DNA of 64,000 bases from NCBI RefSeq assembly GCF_018141445.1, contig NZ_CP058649.1:5165001-5229000 (forward strand). The letters run 5' to 3'. The stretch is from Vallitalea pronyensis (GTDB taxonomy: Bacteria > Bacillota > Clostridia > Lachnospirales > Vallitaleaceae). The position numbers and the translations under genes were made by a program. The notes under the pieces are model-generated. The model did not search any database and had not been told where the DNA came from. It worked only from the letters and a program-made list of their open reading frames with translations. Numbering within the stretch: position 1 is the stretch's first letter; every line of letters begins with the position of its first letter. This document shows, one piece after another, positions 1-8,965 of the stretch.

Positions 1-326
1 CTACCCCAGTCAAAGCATTGTAATTTAATGCTGGCATTAATTTTATCTTTGATATAAGCATTGACTTCTTCTTCAACTTTCTTCACATCTTCTTGTTGTC
101 CATTACCAATAAAGTACCATGTTAACGTCACATGTTCTAATGCTGAGTCAGCGGTTTCATCTGGTTGTTCATCTTTATCATCGTCTTTATCGTTTGTGTT
201 ATCTTGAGTGTCACCGGTTGCTGGTGTTGGATTATTGGTCTCCGCTTTTTGACCACATCCAACCATGATGGTTACTAACAGTGCAGTCACCATCATCAGT
301 GCTAATATTTTTCTTGCAATTTTCAT
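1..326 (-). CDS. Extracellular sugar-binding lipoprotein, N-terminal part (cut by window edge)
   Basis: This is the first 108 or so codons of a lipoprotein whose remainder lies beyond the left edge. It starts at the ATG at 326, with a purine-rich GGGGG ribosome binding site just upstream. The N-terminus has two basic residues, a hydrophobic stretch and a lipobox ending in Cys at residue 24 (MVGC), so the protein should be lipid-anchored outside the membrane. A low-complexity linker rich in Asp, Thr and Asn follows, then the start of the folded domain (LTWYFIGNG). It is the last visible gene of an operon with two LplB/LplC-type permeases, so it is very probably the substrate-binding protein of that oligosaccharide ABC transporter (LplA/YtcQ type). 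The ligand cannot be told. Confidence 0.85.
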   Translation of the reverse strand, partial: MKIARKILALMMVTALLVTIMVGCGQKAETNNPTPATGDTQDNTNDKDDDKDEQPDETADSALEHVTLTWYFIGNGQQEDVKKVEEEVNAYIKDKINASIKLQCFDWG

Positions 327-360
327 TGTGTTACCCCCTTGAATTTTATTTTAAAACCCA

Positions 361-1272
361 TTATCCTTTTACAGCCCCAACCGTTAATCCTTTTACAAAA
401 TAGCGTTGGAAAAACGGATAGGCTAGCATAATCGGTCCTATTGCGATAATTGCCATGGCCATACGTGCCGTTTGAGCCGGTATGTTCTTTAATGCATCGG
501 ATGTATTGGACATGGAGCCTGCATTTTGTGTGATAAAGCTGATGTTATTTTCAATACGATACATTAAGTATTGTAAGTTATAGAGTTTTTCATCTGTAAT
601 AAATAAGAGTGGTGCATACCAATCATTCCAATAGAATAAGATATTAAACAGCGCAATGGTCGCAAGTGCTGGCTTTGCCAATGGTAAAACAATACGCACA
701 TATATCTTAAACTCACCTGCACCATCAATTCTTGCTGATTCCATGACGGAACTGGGAATGGTTGTGGTATAGAAAGTTCGCATAATGAGCACATAAAAAG
801 GTGTAAATAACCACATGAGAATCATAGCAAACAAGGTATTTTTCAAATGTAATACATTGGTATAGACCATATAAAATGGTACAAGACCTCCGTTAAATAA
901 CATGGTAAAAAAAACAATAAATGTGAAAAAGCTTTTGTATCTAAAATCACGCCTTGAAAGTGGATAAGCATACATGGAAATAATGATTAAACTGAGGATA
1001 CTTCCCACCACAGTAATGAAAATTGAAACACCATATGCTCTTAAAATCATCGTTGCATCTTTAAAGATAAATGCATAGGCATTCAAGGTTACTTTTCCTG
1101 GAATTAAATTATACCCAGCCGTTTGAATCACCGATTCATCTGTAATGGATACAGCAAAAACCAATAATAGCGGATAAAGACATGCTGCTGCAAGAATAAT
1201 CATTATGGCATTGAGTACAATATTGGCTGATTGAGATATCTGGGTTGCACTGGCTAATCTTTTTTTCATCAT
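361..1272 (-). CDS. Carbohydrate ABC transporter permease, LplC/YtcP type
   Basis: Integral membrane permease of a sugar ABC importer (binding-protein-dependent MalFG superfamily), 303 residues, the usual length for LplC/YtcP proteins. About six hydrophobic segments are visible, the first near residues 18-40. The cytoplasmic EAA loop that contacts the ATPase lies near residues 178-200 (ESARIDGAGEF followed by IVLPLAKPALA). It starts 11 bases after the stop of the LplB-like gene and has a GGAGAG ribosome binding site; two consecutive ATG codons make the exact start uncertain by one residue. It pairs with the upstream permease as a heterodimer. No ATPase is encoded here, which is normal for this family because a shared MsmK-type ATPase is used; one is encoded at 27.1-28.2 kb. 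Confidence 0.93.
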   Translation of the reverse strand: MMKKRLASATQISQSANIVLNAIMIILAAACLYPLLLVFAVSITDESVIQTAGYNLIPGKVTLNAYAFIFKDATMILRAYGVSIFITVVGSILSLIIISMYAYPLSRRDFRYKSFFTFIVFFTMLFNGGLVPFYMVYTNVLHLKNTLFAMILMWLFTPFYVLIMRTFYTTTIPSSVMESARIDGAGEFKIYVRIVLPLAKPALATIALFNILFYWNDWYAPLLFITDEKLYNLQYLMYRIENNISFITQNAGSMSNTSDALKNIPAQTARMAMAIIAIGPIMLAYPFFQRYFVKGLTVGAVKG

Positions 1273-1283
1273 AACTCTCCTTC

Positions 1284-2279
1284 CTAGAATAATGCACTTT
1301 CCTTATCAATCCGTCTAACAATGGTATTAAATGTCATGACAAGGATGAACCCTAATACAGCCTGATAAAACCCTGCTGCTGCTGCCATGCCTAAATCGCC
1401 GGTCTGAGAAAGAGCCCGATAGACATACGTATCAATCGTACTGGTTGCTTTATATAAGATTCCCATGTTTCTAGGAACGGTATAGAATAAGCCCATATCC
1501 GTATAGAAAATACGTCCAATCTTCATGAGTGTCAGTATGATAACCAATGGTACCAGCATGGGTATGGTAACTTTTCGAATTTGCTGAAAGCGACTTGCAC
1601 CGTCAACAGCTGCTGCTTCATAGTATGACTTATCAATGCCCACAATAGCTGCTAAGTAAATGACACAATCATACCCTGTCCATTTCCAGGTGTTGACAGA
1701 AATCAATATGCCAGGCCAGAATTTTGGAGAAACGTACCAGTTAATGGGCTCTAATCCTAGGCTTTTCAGTAAATTATTTAGGGCACCCATATCTGAACTA
1801 AGAATGGAAAAAACTAAATAGCTGACCACAACCCATGACAGGAAGTAGGGTAAAAAGAACACACTTTGATAAAACTTTGCTAACTTTCGATTGAGTATTT
1901 CACTGAGTGCAATGGCCAGTATAACAGCGATGGTACTGCCAATTAATATAAAGACAATGTTATACAGTAATGTATTTCTGGTGATATAATAAGCTTGACT
2001 TGAGCCAAATAGATATTTGAAGTTATCAAACCAGATCCATTTCCCTCCAAATATATTACCGTAATTATCAAGGTTTTTGAAAGCTAACACAATCCCAAAC
2101 ATGGGCATATAGCTGTTTACTAACATGACAGCTAAACCTGGTATTAACATGAAAAATAACACTTTTTTGTCTCTTAAGTATCGAAAAAATGACTTGCATT
2201 TGTTTGTTGATTTTTTCTTGTTTCGGATTGCTAATGATTGATTTGGTTTCAATCTATTTTCAGTATGCATCTCACGCAT
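1284..2279 (-). CDS. Carbohydrate ABC transporter permease, LplB/YteP type
   Basis: First gene of the transporter operon, 331 residues. After a basic cytoplasmic N-terminus of about 40 residues come roughly six membrane segments, with the EAA loop near residues 221-245 (EAAAVDGASRFQQI then TIPMLVPL). The family imports oligosaccharides or uronate disaccharides together with an LplC-type partner and an LplA-type lipoprotein, and both partners follow directly. The start at 2279 has GGAAGG about ten bases upstream; an internal ATG three codons later is possible. The operon lies downstream of, and in the same direction as, the binding protein-kinase-regulator genes at 2.8-7.6 kb, which probably control it. 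The substrate is unknown. Confidence 0.93.
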   Translation of the reverse strand: MREMHTENRLKPNQSLAIRNKKKSTNKCKSFFRYLRDKKVLFFMLIPGLAVMLVNSYMPMFGIVLAFKNLDNYGNIFGGKWIWFDNFKYLFGSSQAYYITRNTLLYNIVFILIGSTIAVILAIALSEILNRKLAKFYQSVFFLPYFLSWVVVSYLVFSILSSDMGALNNLLKSLGLEPINWYVSPKFWPGILISVNTWKWTGYDCVIYLAAIVGIDKSYYEAAAVDGASRFQQIRKVTIPMLVPLVIILTLMKIGRIFYTDMGLFYTVPRNMGILYKATSTIDTYVYRALSQTGDLGMAAAAGFYQAVLGFILVMTFNTIVRRIDKESALF

Positions 2280-2512
2280 GTTATCCCCGCCTTCCAGCCT
2301 TATGATCCTATTTAGGATTCTTTAACGACTTTCTAAAACCATTTTAGGATTAATTGCGTCCATTTTGAATAGATAAAGTTGTATTTTTATTTTGTCTACC
2401 ACGCTTTTTTCCATGCAAAATATGACAACAAAATATTCTACTAAAAGATGGTTAAGGAATATAGGTTGCTTGATTGCAAAAGAATCTTAGGGGAAAAAAT
2501 AAAATATTTGTA

Positions 2513-2543
2513 TAAAAAAATCTCCTATCTTTAAGATAAGAGA
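2513..2543 (-). terminator. Rho-independent terminator downstream of the response regulator gene
   Basis: Read on the minus strand, a stem formed by TCTCTTATCT and its near-perfect complement AGATAGGAGA is followed by a run of seven T residues. It lies about 280 bases after the stop of the response regulator gene and before the transporter operon, so it would separate the two transcription units, at least partly. Confidence 0.7.
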
Positions 2544-2580
2544 TTGTTAAAGTGAAGAAGAGACAACGGTAGGGTAGTAA

Positions 2581-2683
2581 ACCATATATCGTGATAATAT
2601 ACTCTTGTTACGTTTGTTGCTTTTATCTGTTTTAAAAGGATGGCAACAAGCCGTAAAAGTCGTATATTATCACGATATATGGT
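2581..2683. repeat. 103-bp long hairpin with perfect 22-bp inverted repeats
   Basis: The first and last 22 bases of this segment are exact reverse complements (arms at 2581-2602 and 2662-2683, beginning ACCATATATCGTGATAAT). Inside them a second stem pairs TTGTTGC at 2614-2620 with GCAACAA at 2643-2649. The whole segment can therefore fold into one long interrupted hairpin. It sits between the response regulator stop and its terminator, and holds no credible reading frame. It could be a small non-autonomous insertion, an RNA-level stability structure or a regulator binding region. No second copy was noticed in this window. Confidence 0.7.
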
Positions 2684-2820
2684 ATCTTTTTTGTGCCACT
2701 TTTTAGCGGGTAAGGAGCGTAGGTTTGGTCTATAGATTGTTAGTCTATGTATTATAGGTGTGGGATCGTGTGTAAATAAGAGATACATCTTTAGCGAATG
2801 ATTGGATTATATAGCTGTCT

Positions 2821-4431
2821 CTATGGCTTTTGGGTTCTGTAGTCCGTTGGGGTCATGTTTGTGTACTTTTTGAATAGTTTTGAGAAGTAGTGAGGGTCTT
2901 GGATGCCAACTTGTTCTGCTACCTCATAGGTTTTATAATCTTTATTATTCAATAACTCTTTGGCTTTGTTTATCCTAATTTCATTGAGGTAATCCACAAA
3001 ATTCTTTCCAATTTCTTTTTTGAATATTCTACTTATGTAGTAGGTACTGACATAGGTATATTCTGCTAAGTCATTTAGTGTAATGCTTCTGTGATAGTTG
3101 TCTTGGATGTACTGAGTGGCCTTGTTTAACATGGAATGAATGTTGTCTTTGTTATACCGATTAATTCTGCTAACCACATTATGGGCAGCATCGACTAGTA
3201 AGCAATGGAGTTCATCAATGCTTTTACTTTGCTCAATTAATCGATACAAGCTGGATATATCTTTTACCACACTTTTATTGTTATCTTCTATGGCTTTTAT
3301 AGATAAGCGGATATTATTAATGGCATAAATCACGTTCCAACAAAAGGTTTTAATCATTTCAGGGTCACATTTTTTTTCTTCGAATACTTTTACTTTTATT
3401 TCCTGTAATACTGCCCCAACATGTTTATTATTACCTGTTTTAATGGCTCGAATTAAGTTGTTTTTATAGGCTTCCAGTAAGGAATCGTCTTTGGGTTTAT
3501 AAAAAGATGCCAGGTCTTCATAGATAATAATGGCGTTTTCACCTAGGTAAAATTTGTAGGATAGACCTTCCTCGCATTCTTTCATTTTCTCTGGTAATGC
3601 TTGAATACCTTCGCCAATTTTACTGATGGATGCGGTAATGGAAAAGTTAAAGCAATTTTTTACAAGCTGCTGGATGTTACTGACTTTTTTATGGATGTTC
3701 TCGATGGATAAACGTTCATCTTGGGTTTGGATAATAAAGGCTAGTCTTCTACTGTTTATGGCAATTTTTTCTACTTTAAATTCGCCTTGAAACATTTCTT
3801 CGATGGTATTGGTAAGCCCAAATTGGTATAGCTGTCTCTGATAGGGTTCATAATCCTCTAACTCTTCATCTATTTCCACAACCATCATGATGAATTTATG
3901 GATTTCAATGCCATACATATGCAGTTCTTGCTCATTTTCATCATAGTTAGTTGTAATGTTAAATATGATATCGTATAACAATTTTTGTCTTAATATGGGT
4001 TTACTGTTCTCATAGGATTCTTTGATCTTGATTAATTCTTTTTCTTCATCGGATTGATATTTAAGCTCTAGGACGGCTCGCTTAACCACTTCACATATTT
4101 CTTCAATCTTAGAAGGCTTTAATAGATAGTCAAAAGCGCCTAATTTAATGGCTTCTTGTAAATATGAGAAATCCCGATAACCGGTCAATAAGATGAACTT
4201 GGTATGAGGGCATTCATCTTTCACTTGACCAATCATACTTAAACCATCGATTTCCGGCATGTTAATGTCCACAAAAACAATGTCTGGTTTCAAAGCTTTA
4301 ATTTTCTCTAAACCTTCAACACCATCACATGCTTCACCACAAATCTCACATTGGAATTTTTTCCAATTAATAATGTTCATTAATCCCTTTCGAATATAGA
4401 GCTCGTCATCAACGATTAATACACTAAACAT
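2821..4431 (-). CDS. Response regulator with AraC-type output domain, YesN family
   Basis: Two-component response regulator of 536 residues. An N-terminal receiver domain (about 1-120) has the acidic pair D8/D9, phospho-acceptor D55 (VFVDINMPEIDG) and the conserved Lys near 105 (LLKPSK). A long linker region follows, and the last 100 or so residues are an AraC-type double helix-turn-helix (LNDLAEYTYVSTYYISRIF, later GIQDPHYFSKLFKKYT). Such proteins activate transcription of sugar transporter genes after phosphorylation by YesM-type kinases. It begins one base after the kinase stop codon, with the ribosome binding site GGAGA inside the kinase gene, so the two are translationally coupled. The adjacent LplBCA-type transporter operon is the most likely target, by position only. 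Confidence 0.95.
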   Translation of the reverse strand: MFSVLIVDDELYIRKGLMNIINWKKFQCEICGEACDGVEGLEKIKALKPDIVFVDINMPEIDGLSMIGQVKDECPHTKFILLTGYRDFSYLQEAIKLGAFDYLLKPSKIEEICEVVKRAVLELKYQSDEEKELIKIKESYENSKPILRQKLLYDIIFNITTNYDENEQELHMYGIEIHKFIMMVVEIDEELEDYEPYQRQLYQFGLTNTIEEMFQGEFKVEKIAINSRRLAFIIQTQDERLSIENIHKKVSNIQQLVKNCFNFSITASISKIGEGIQALPEKMKECEEGLSYKFYLGENAIIIYEDLASFYKPKDDSLLEAYKNNLIRAIKTGNNKHVGAVLQEIKVKVFEEKKCDPEMIKTFCWNVIYAINNIRLSIKAIEDNNKSVVKDISSLYRLIEQSKSIDELHCLLVDAAHNVVSRINRYNKDNIHSMLNKATQYIQDNYHRSITLNDLAEYTYVSTYYISRIFKKEIGKNFVDYLNEIRINKAKELLNNKDYKTYEVAEQVGIQDPHYFSKLFKKYTNMTPTDYRTQKP

Positions 4432-4432
4432 C

Positions 4433-6232
4433 TTATTGGTCTCCTTTTCCCAGCGTATTTCTTGGAATTGTAAGAATTACTTTTGTATACTTTCCATAAT
4501 CACTTTCGATTTTAATCCCATAGGTTTGTCCATAAAAAAGTTTAATTCGTCTATTCACATTTTCAAGTCCAATGCCTCTTTTATCTTTACTTAATAAATA
4601 TTGATCACAGCCCCGCCTGAATTTTTCATTAAGTTGTTCTACTTCTTCTTGCTGCATGCCTCGTCCATTATCGGTAATGGCAATATAGACATGATTGTTG
4701 TCTTTTTTTAAGCAAAGACTAATTTCCCCAGTTTTTCTATTTTTGTCAATACCATGGTATATGGCATTTTCTACAATAGGTTGCAGTACTAAGCGAGGCA
4801 CTTGTATGTTCACTTCTTCATCCACATCTTTATGAAAAACCAGGCGTTCACCATAGCGATTTTTCATAATCAAGATATAGCTATCCACATATCTTAGTTC
4901 TTCTTTAATGGAAATAAGGGGATTCCCTTTACCCATGCTTCCTTCAATGAGAGAGGATAAGGATGTAACCATATCACTAATCTCAGGTGCTTCGCTTAAC
5001 ATGGCCATCCAATTAATGGATTCTAAGGTGTTAAATAAAAAATGAGGGTTAATCTGGGCTTGTAAAGCTTTTAATTCTGCTTCTCGCCTTGTTAATTGCT
5101 CCTTATAAACTTTATTGACCAATATGTCTATTTCAAGGGACATTTTATTAAAGCAATTACTCAGATAGCCTAATTCATCCATTCGGTCAATGGCAATTTC
5201 TTCATACACTTTATCTTCCTGCACTTTCTTAATACTTTTTACCAAGCGATTAATGGGATTAATAATATCCACACCCATGAGCACACTAAACATGGACATA
5301 ATAAGAAGTGTTGCAATCATTAATATAATCAACCACAAGCGAAAATCCACCATATCCTTATTGAGTTTTTTTAAGGAAATGTGGGTGACAACTTTCCATC
5401 TTGGATTATCTAATTGAATATAGGATATCAACATGTTTTTTCTTGTATTTATTTTATAGTTATTGTCGGATGTAAGATTCATAGCAACAAATTGTTTTAA
5501 CATGTCATTGGATTGGCGATCACGGCCAACAATCCACTCATTCTCATGAGAAATTATGGCAATGTTATGCATGGAATCCGTGGAAAGGTCCCGATAAACA
5601 GATTCTAAAAATTCTTTTTTAATCAACAATGTCATTAACCCTATTTCCTTAAAATCTGCAATATCGTATAAGACACGTGTCAGGTATATATTCTGAACAA
5701 CGCCCTTTTCATCTTTTTCTAAATACCAAAGGGGCTGACCTTTTAATGCTCTTGCCTTAGTAATCATGTCATCATAGGGTAATGATTCTTTTATAATGAC
5801 ACGCCCGCTATTGGAATCATAAGAATAAAACTCCTTGTTATCGGATATGAGGGCAATGGACTGTAGCTCTTCTCTGGATAAACATGCTTTCCTTAATATA
5901 TTAACCACGTCTTCCATTCTGCTGTAATATACAAATTTATCCTGTTTTACATCGGGATTAGTGAGGATATTGTAGATGACTTGGTCATAAAGGATATCTT
6001 GGGATAGTGTCATCATGTTTCTTGAAAAATCGTCCAGCCTTAATTCAATCATTTTTAGAATATCACTGGTATAATTAATGGATTTATTTTGGATAACCAC
6101 TTCTGCTTTTCGGTACAAAATGGACGCCATGAAAAATAAAGGTATGATAATCTGAATACAAAATAATAATAAAAGCTTCTGCCTTATGGATATATTTTTA
6201 TAAAATCGAGTAACGCTTTTGAATAACGCCAT
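4433..6232 (-). CDS. Sensor histidine kinase, YesM/LytS family
   Basis: Membrane sensor kinase of 599 residues. One membrane segment lies near residues 18-40, an extracytoplasmic sensory region (dCache-like size) extends to about 295, and a second membrane segment leads into a HAMP-type linker. The His_kinase domain has the family motif QINPHFLFNTLESI, with the phospho-acceptor His near residue 395. A HATPase domain follows, with DNGRGM and GIGLENVNRRI boxes. It is cotranscribed with an upstream solute-binding protein and a downstream YesN-type regulator, so it probably reports an extracellular sugar to that regulator. The start at 6232 has an AGAGGGGG ribosome binding site eight bases upstream. 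Confidence 0.95.
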   Translation of the reverse strand: MALFKSVTRFYKNISIRQKLLLLFCIQIIIPLFFMASILYRKAEVVIQNKSINYTSDILKMIELRLDDFSRNMMTLSQDILYDQVIYNILTNPDVKQDKFVYYSRMEDVVNILRKACLSREELQSIALISDNKEFYSYDSNSGRVIIKESLPYDDMITKARALKGQPLWYLEKDEKGVVQNIYLTRVLYDIADFKEIGLMTLLIKKEFLESVYRDLSTDSMHNIAIISHENEWIVGRDRQSNDMLKQFVAMNLTSDNNYKINTRKNMLISYIQLDNPRWKVVTHISLKKLNKDMVDFRLWLIILMIATLLIMSMFSVLMGVDIINPINRLVKSIKKVQEDKVYEEIAIDRMDELGYLSNCFNKMSLEIDILVNKVYKEQLTRREAELKALQAQINPHFLFNTLESINWMAMLSEAPEISDMVTSLSSLIEGSMGKGNPLISIKEELRYVDSYILIMKNRYGERLVFHKDVDEEVNIQVPRLVLQPIVENAIYHGIDKNRKTGEISLCLKKDNNHVYIAITDNGRGMQQEEVEQLNEKFRRGCDQYLLSKDKRGIGLENVNRRIKLFYGQTYGIKIESDYGKYTKVILTIPRNTLGKGDQ

Positions 6233-6273
6233 TGTTATCCCCCTCTTACTGATTTTTATTGCATAAACATCCT

Positions 6274-7596
6274 CTATTGATTACTTAGGTGTTCCTTTTG
6301 AACCCTATCAAATACTTCCTCAGGTGTTACTTCTCCTTCTAATACTCTGGGCATTTGTTTAACGATAATGTCATCCCAGATACCTCGCTCTATAAAACTG
6401 TCAGGCGGACCAATTAATTCTTTGGATGCATTGACTAAATCGACTCCTTTTTGATACAACTTGGATTGACTATGCTGCATATTTTCAGGTAAATAGATGT
6501 TGCTAATAATACCAGAATGCTCTGTTATTTTTTTTACGGTCTCTATGGATGTCAACTCCCTTAATAACGCAATACCTACTTCTCTTTTTTGATCATCTTC
6601 CCATGCTTTTTGACTCATATGAAAGATGCCATTGCCACAGCCATAAATAATCGCACTATCATGGGATTTCCCCCCATCCATATTTGGGAACCCAACAATA
6701 TCCACCGTTGAATCATATGGGCTTAATCCTTTATCCCCAATAAACCAAGCTCCTTGAACGATCATGGCTGCCTTCTTATTAATAAATAAATCATTTCTAG
6801 ACTTATCGTCCATGATAAATGCATCCTCTGGAAAAGCACCTGCATCATATAAGGTCTTCATGTAGTACATGGCATCAATGTAGCATTGCTTGATGGCTCC
6901 ATCAGCGTCAAAAGGATTCTCCGTATCTTCCTTGCCCCCTAATTTCATCACCATGTTTTGATAAATGTAACTGCCTTCTGGTGAGTTATTATAAGCAATG
7001 GGAATCATATCATTTTCTTTTAAAATATCTACTGCATTCAGTAATTCATCAAAGGTTGTGGGTATTTTAATGTCGTATTCTGTAAAGATACTTGTGTTAA
7101 TAAATAGTCCTTCATAAATGATTTCAAATGGTAAACCATAGATTTTATCATCCACTGTTACGTATTTCCAAGCATCTTTTCCAAATCGTTCAAACCAACC
7201 AAGGTCCTCCTTAATCACATCCGTTAAATCCGCAATTTTTTCGTTCTCAACTAATAATTTAAAATCTGAACCTGGCCATAATCCAAACACATCAGGGTCA
7301 TTACCCGATGCAAAATCTGTTTTTAAAGTGAATAAAAACTCTTCTCCACTCATGGATTCGTTAATAATATCTGTATGGGGATGCTTCTTTTCAAAATTAT
7401 TCAACACTTGTTGTATTTTAGCTGCTTTTGTATCGTACCCACCCCAGCTGCTGGAAAATCTTATCTTCACTTTTTGGGGTATATCCGCAATGCTTTGCAC
7501 GCTAATATCTGCCTGGTTTTGTGATAACAGCCATGAAAGAAAAAAAATCAAACCTAATATAGCCATATAGAATATTATCATATATTTCTTTTTCAT
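6274..7596 (-). CDS. Membrane-anchored extracellular solute-binding protein, family 1
   Basis: Sugar-binding protein of 440 residues resembling family 1 extracellular solute-binding proteins (periplasmic lobes with FEKKHPHTDI, FGLWPGSDFK, GLPFEIIYEGLFIN, AAMIVQGAWFIG). The N-terminus has a basic start and a hydrophobic segment (about residues 5-24) but no lipobox Cys, unlike the two transporter binding proteins in the window. It is therefore more likely held by an uncleaved signal anchor. It is the first gene of an operon with a kinase and response regulator and has no permeases of its own. The arrangement matches three-component systems in which a binding protein presents sugar to a LytS/YesM kinase (XylFII-LytS-YesN is the known example). 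A sensory rather than transport role is my inference. Confidence 0.88.
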   Translation of the reverse strand: MKKKYMIIFYMAILGLIFFLSWLLSQNQADISVQSIADIPQKVKIRFSSSWGGYDTKAAKIQQVLNNFEKKHPHTDIINESMSGEEFLFTLKTDFASGNDPDVFGLWPGSDFKLLVENEKIADLTDVIKEDLGWFERFGKDAWKYVTVDDKIYGLPFEIIYEGLFINTSIFTEYDIKIPTTFDELLNAVDILKENDMIPIAYNNSPEGSYIYQNMVMKLGGKEDTENPFDADGAIKQCYIDAMYYMKTLYDAGAFPEDAFIMDDKSRNDLFINKKAAMIVQGAWFIGDKGLSPYDSTVDIVGFPNMDGGKSHDSAIIYGCGNGIFHMSQKAWEDDQKREVGIALLRELTSIETVKKITEHSGIISNIYLPENMQHSQSKLYQKGVDLVNASKELIGPPDSFIERGIWDDIIVKQMPRVLEGEVTPEEVFDRVQKEHLSNQ

Positions 7597-7673
7597 TGTA
7601 TCCCTACCTTTATGTAATTTGCCTATAAAAACCTATGTAAAAGTGGAAAAATCATTGTCTTAATCTTTATAAA

Positions 7674-7702
7674 ATTTTATATGAATTATAGCCATTTGTC
7701 AA
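7674..7702 (-). promoter_or_regulatory. Sigma-A type promoter of the binding protein-kinase-regulator operon
   Basis: On the minus strand TTGACA (7702-7697) and TAAAAT (7679-7674) are separated by exactly 17 bases, about 80 bases upstream of the binding protein start codon. This is close to the vegetative promoter consensus. No operator palindrome was seen over it. Confidence 0.65.
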
Positions 7703-7788
7703 TTATGCTACTTTTTAGTTATCCCTTATCAAGTTCTAAAAATGCAAAATAAACTACTAAGAAATGTGAGGATACTGCTGGCTAGAAC

Positions 7789-7820
7789 CAAAAAGTGACT
7801 GCCTCTTAGAGACAGTCACT
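7789..7820 (-). terminator. Rho-independent terminator downstream of the YdcF-like gene
   Basis: Read on the minus strand, arms AGTGACTG and CAGTCACT (extended by CTCT/AGAG pairing inside) form a strong hairpin directly followed by TTTTT. It lies 46 bases past the stop codon of the YdcF-like gene. Confidence 0.85.
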
Positions 7821-7866
7821 CCTGTGTGCTTATATATCAAACCCTCGTACCCATTACACCTTTCCA

Positions 7867-8616
7867 CTATAAGATAACATCTTTCATTACTGCAAAGAAC
7901 TCTCTTATATAATAATTGGGGACGAGTGGTGTAGACGTATGACTGGATACACCTTCTACTTCTTTACCATGTTGCTTAGCTATATGTTTGGCCCGATAGA
8001 CATGAAAATCACTGGTTACAATGGTAATGGATGGGTTATCAATGGTTTGATCCATCAGCTCAAAACTATATGCTATGTTTTCTTGGGTACTTGTAGACCT
8101 TTCTTCCAATAGAAGACGATGCTCATCAATCCCTTTGTTTTTTAAGTACCGCCTCATGGCCTCTGCTTCTGTTATGTCTTCACCTGGACCTTGCCCACCA
8201 GATAAAATCGCTTGACTCTCTGGATGTTCTATCAAGTAATCATAAGCAACATTTAATCGGCGCCATAATGTCAACGATAGCTGAGTCCCTCTTATACCTG
8301 CACCAAGTACAACCACATAATCCGTATCGGGGTACTCCTTTTTATTAAAACTCTCTTTTATAATCAATCCTTGAACAATTAAAAAGACAATGATTAGAGC
8401 AATGCCTAATGCAAAAACAGGATATCGAACGACCTTCGGTACAACCGTTTTTACATGATGATAATTTTTAAAAATGCCCCTGCATACAAATCCCATGATG
8501 CCTAACACAATCCAAAAGAATGAAAATCCTGCTCCCCCTCCATATACCATTAAATAGATAAAATACACCATACTAAAACACCCAATAATCAAGGATGTCG
8601 TTGCTAGAATCACCAT
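7867..8616 (-). CDS. YdcF/SanA-like membrane protein with DUF218 domain
   Basis: Protein of about 249 residues with two or three hydrophobic segments in the first 90 residues. A DUF218 (YdcF/ElyC/SanA) domain follows, recognisable from DYVVVLGAGIRG near residue 97, AILSGGQGPGEDITEAEAM, the LLLEERSTSTQENI box and VTSDFHVYRA. Members are linked to envelope and peptidoglycan homeostasis, but their biochemistry is poorly defined. An ATG at 8616 with an AAGTGAGTG stretch upstream is preferred; an in-frame GTG at 8628 would add four residues. It is followed by a strong terminator and separated from the upstream Hsp33 gene by a long palindromic element, so it is probably its own unit. Confidence 0.88.
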   Translation of the reverse strand: MVILATTSLIIGCFSMVYFIYLMVYGGGAGFSFFWIVLGIMGFVCRGIFKNYHHVKTVVPKVVRYPVFALGIALIIVFLIVQGLIIKESFNKKEYPDTDYVVVLGAGIRGTQLSLTLWRRLNVAYDYLIEHPESQAILSGGQGPGEDITEAEAMRRYLKNKGIDEHRLLLEERSTSTQENIAYSFELMDQTIDNPSITIVTSDFHVYRAKHIAKQHGKEVEGVSSHTSTPLVPNYYIREFFAVMKDVIL

Positions 8617-8765
8617 GCTATCACTCACTTCTATGAAATATATTCATCTTCTGTTTGTTATCTATGATTATACTTAGTATTATACTTGCCATTTCTGAAA
8701 ATCATAATAAGATTACTTTAACGTTCAATTAGATTCACATTAGAAAAATTAACCAAGACAAATGG

Positions 8766-8943
8766 CGTCTTATAAAAAAGCATTGTTATTGGCTAGAAGT
8801 TTCTGGATATTATAACGGGTTAAGCTTTTCAGACACCTAAACGTCCGTGTTTAGAGTGTCTGCGCTCCGCCGTCCATGGCTACGCTTTTCGCTTAACCCG
8901 TTATAATATCCTATGACAATGACGTAATGCTTTTAATAAGACT
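8766..8943. repeat. 178-bp palindromic element (MITE-like or long structured 3' hairpin)
   Basis: The ends are imperfect inverted repeats that begin GTCTTATAAAAAAGCATT on the left and pair with AATGCTTTTAATAAGAC on the right. Inside these lies a perfect 21-bp inverted repeat (8805-8825 with 8891-8911, containing ATTATAACGGGTTAAG). A third nested stem pairs AGACACCTAAAC (8831-8842) with GTTTAGAGTGTCT (8849-8861). It begins 22 bases after the Hsp33 stop codon. On the minus strand it ends in a six-T run within the arm, so it could also act as that gene's terminator. Its size and terminal repeats suit a non-autonomous mobile element. No clear target-site duplication was seen. Confidence 0.7.
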
Positions 8944-8965
8944 ACTACTTAATGACGTGTTTTTA

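Noticed and set aside
2531..2788. 85-codon open frame on the minus strand across the 103-bp hairpin
   Set aside because: It spans an inverted repeat and a terminator and has no ribosome binding site or family likeness.
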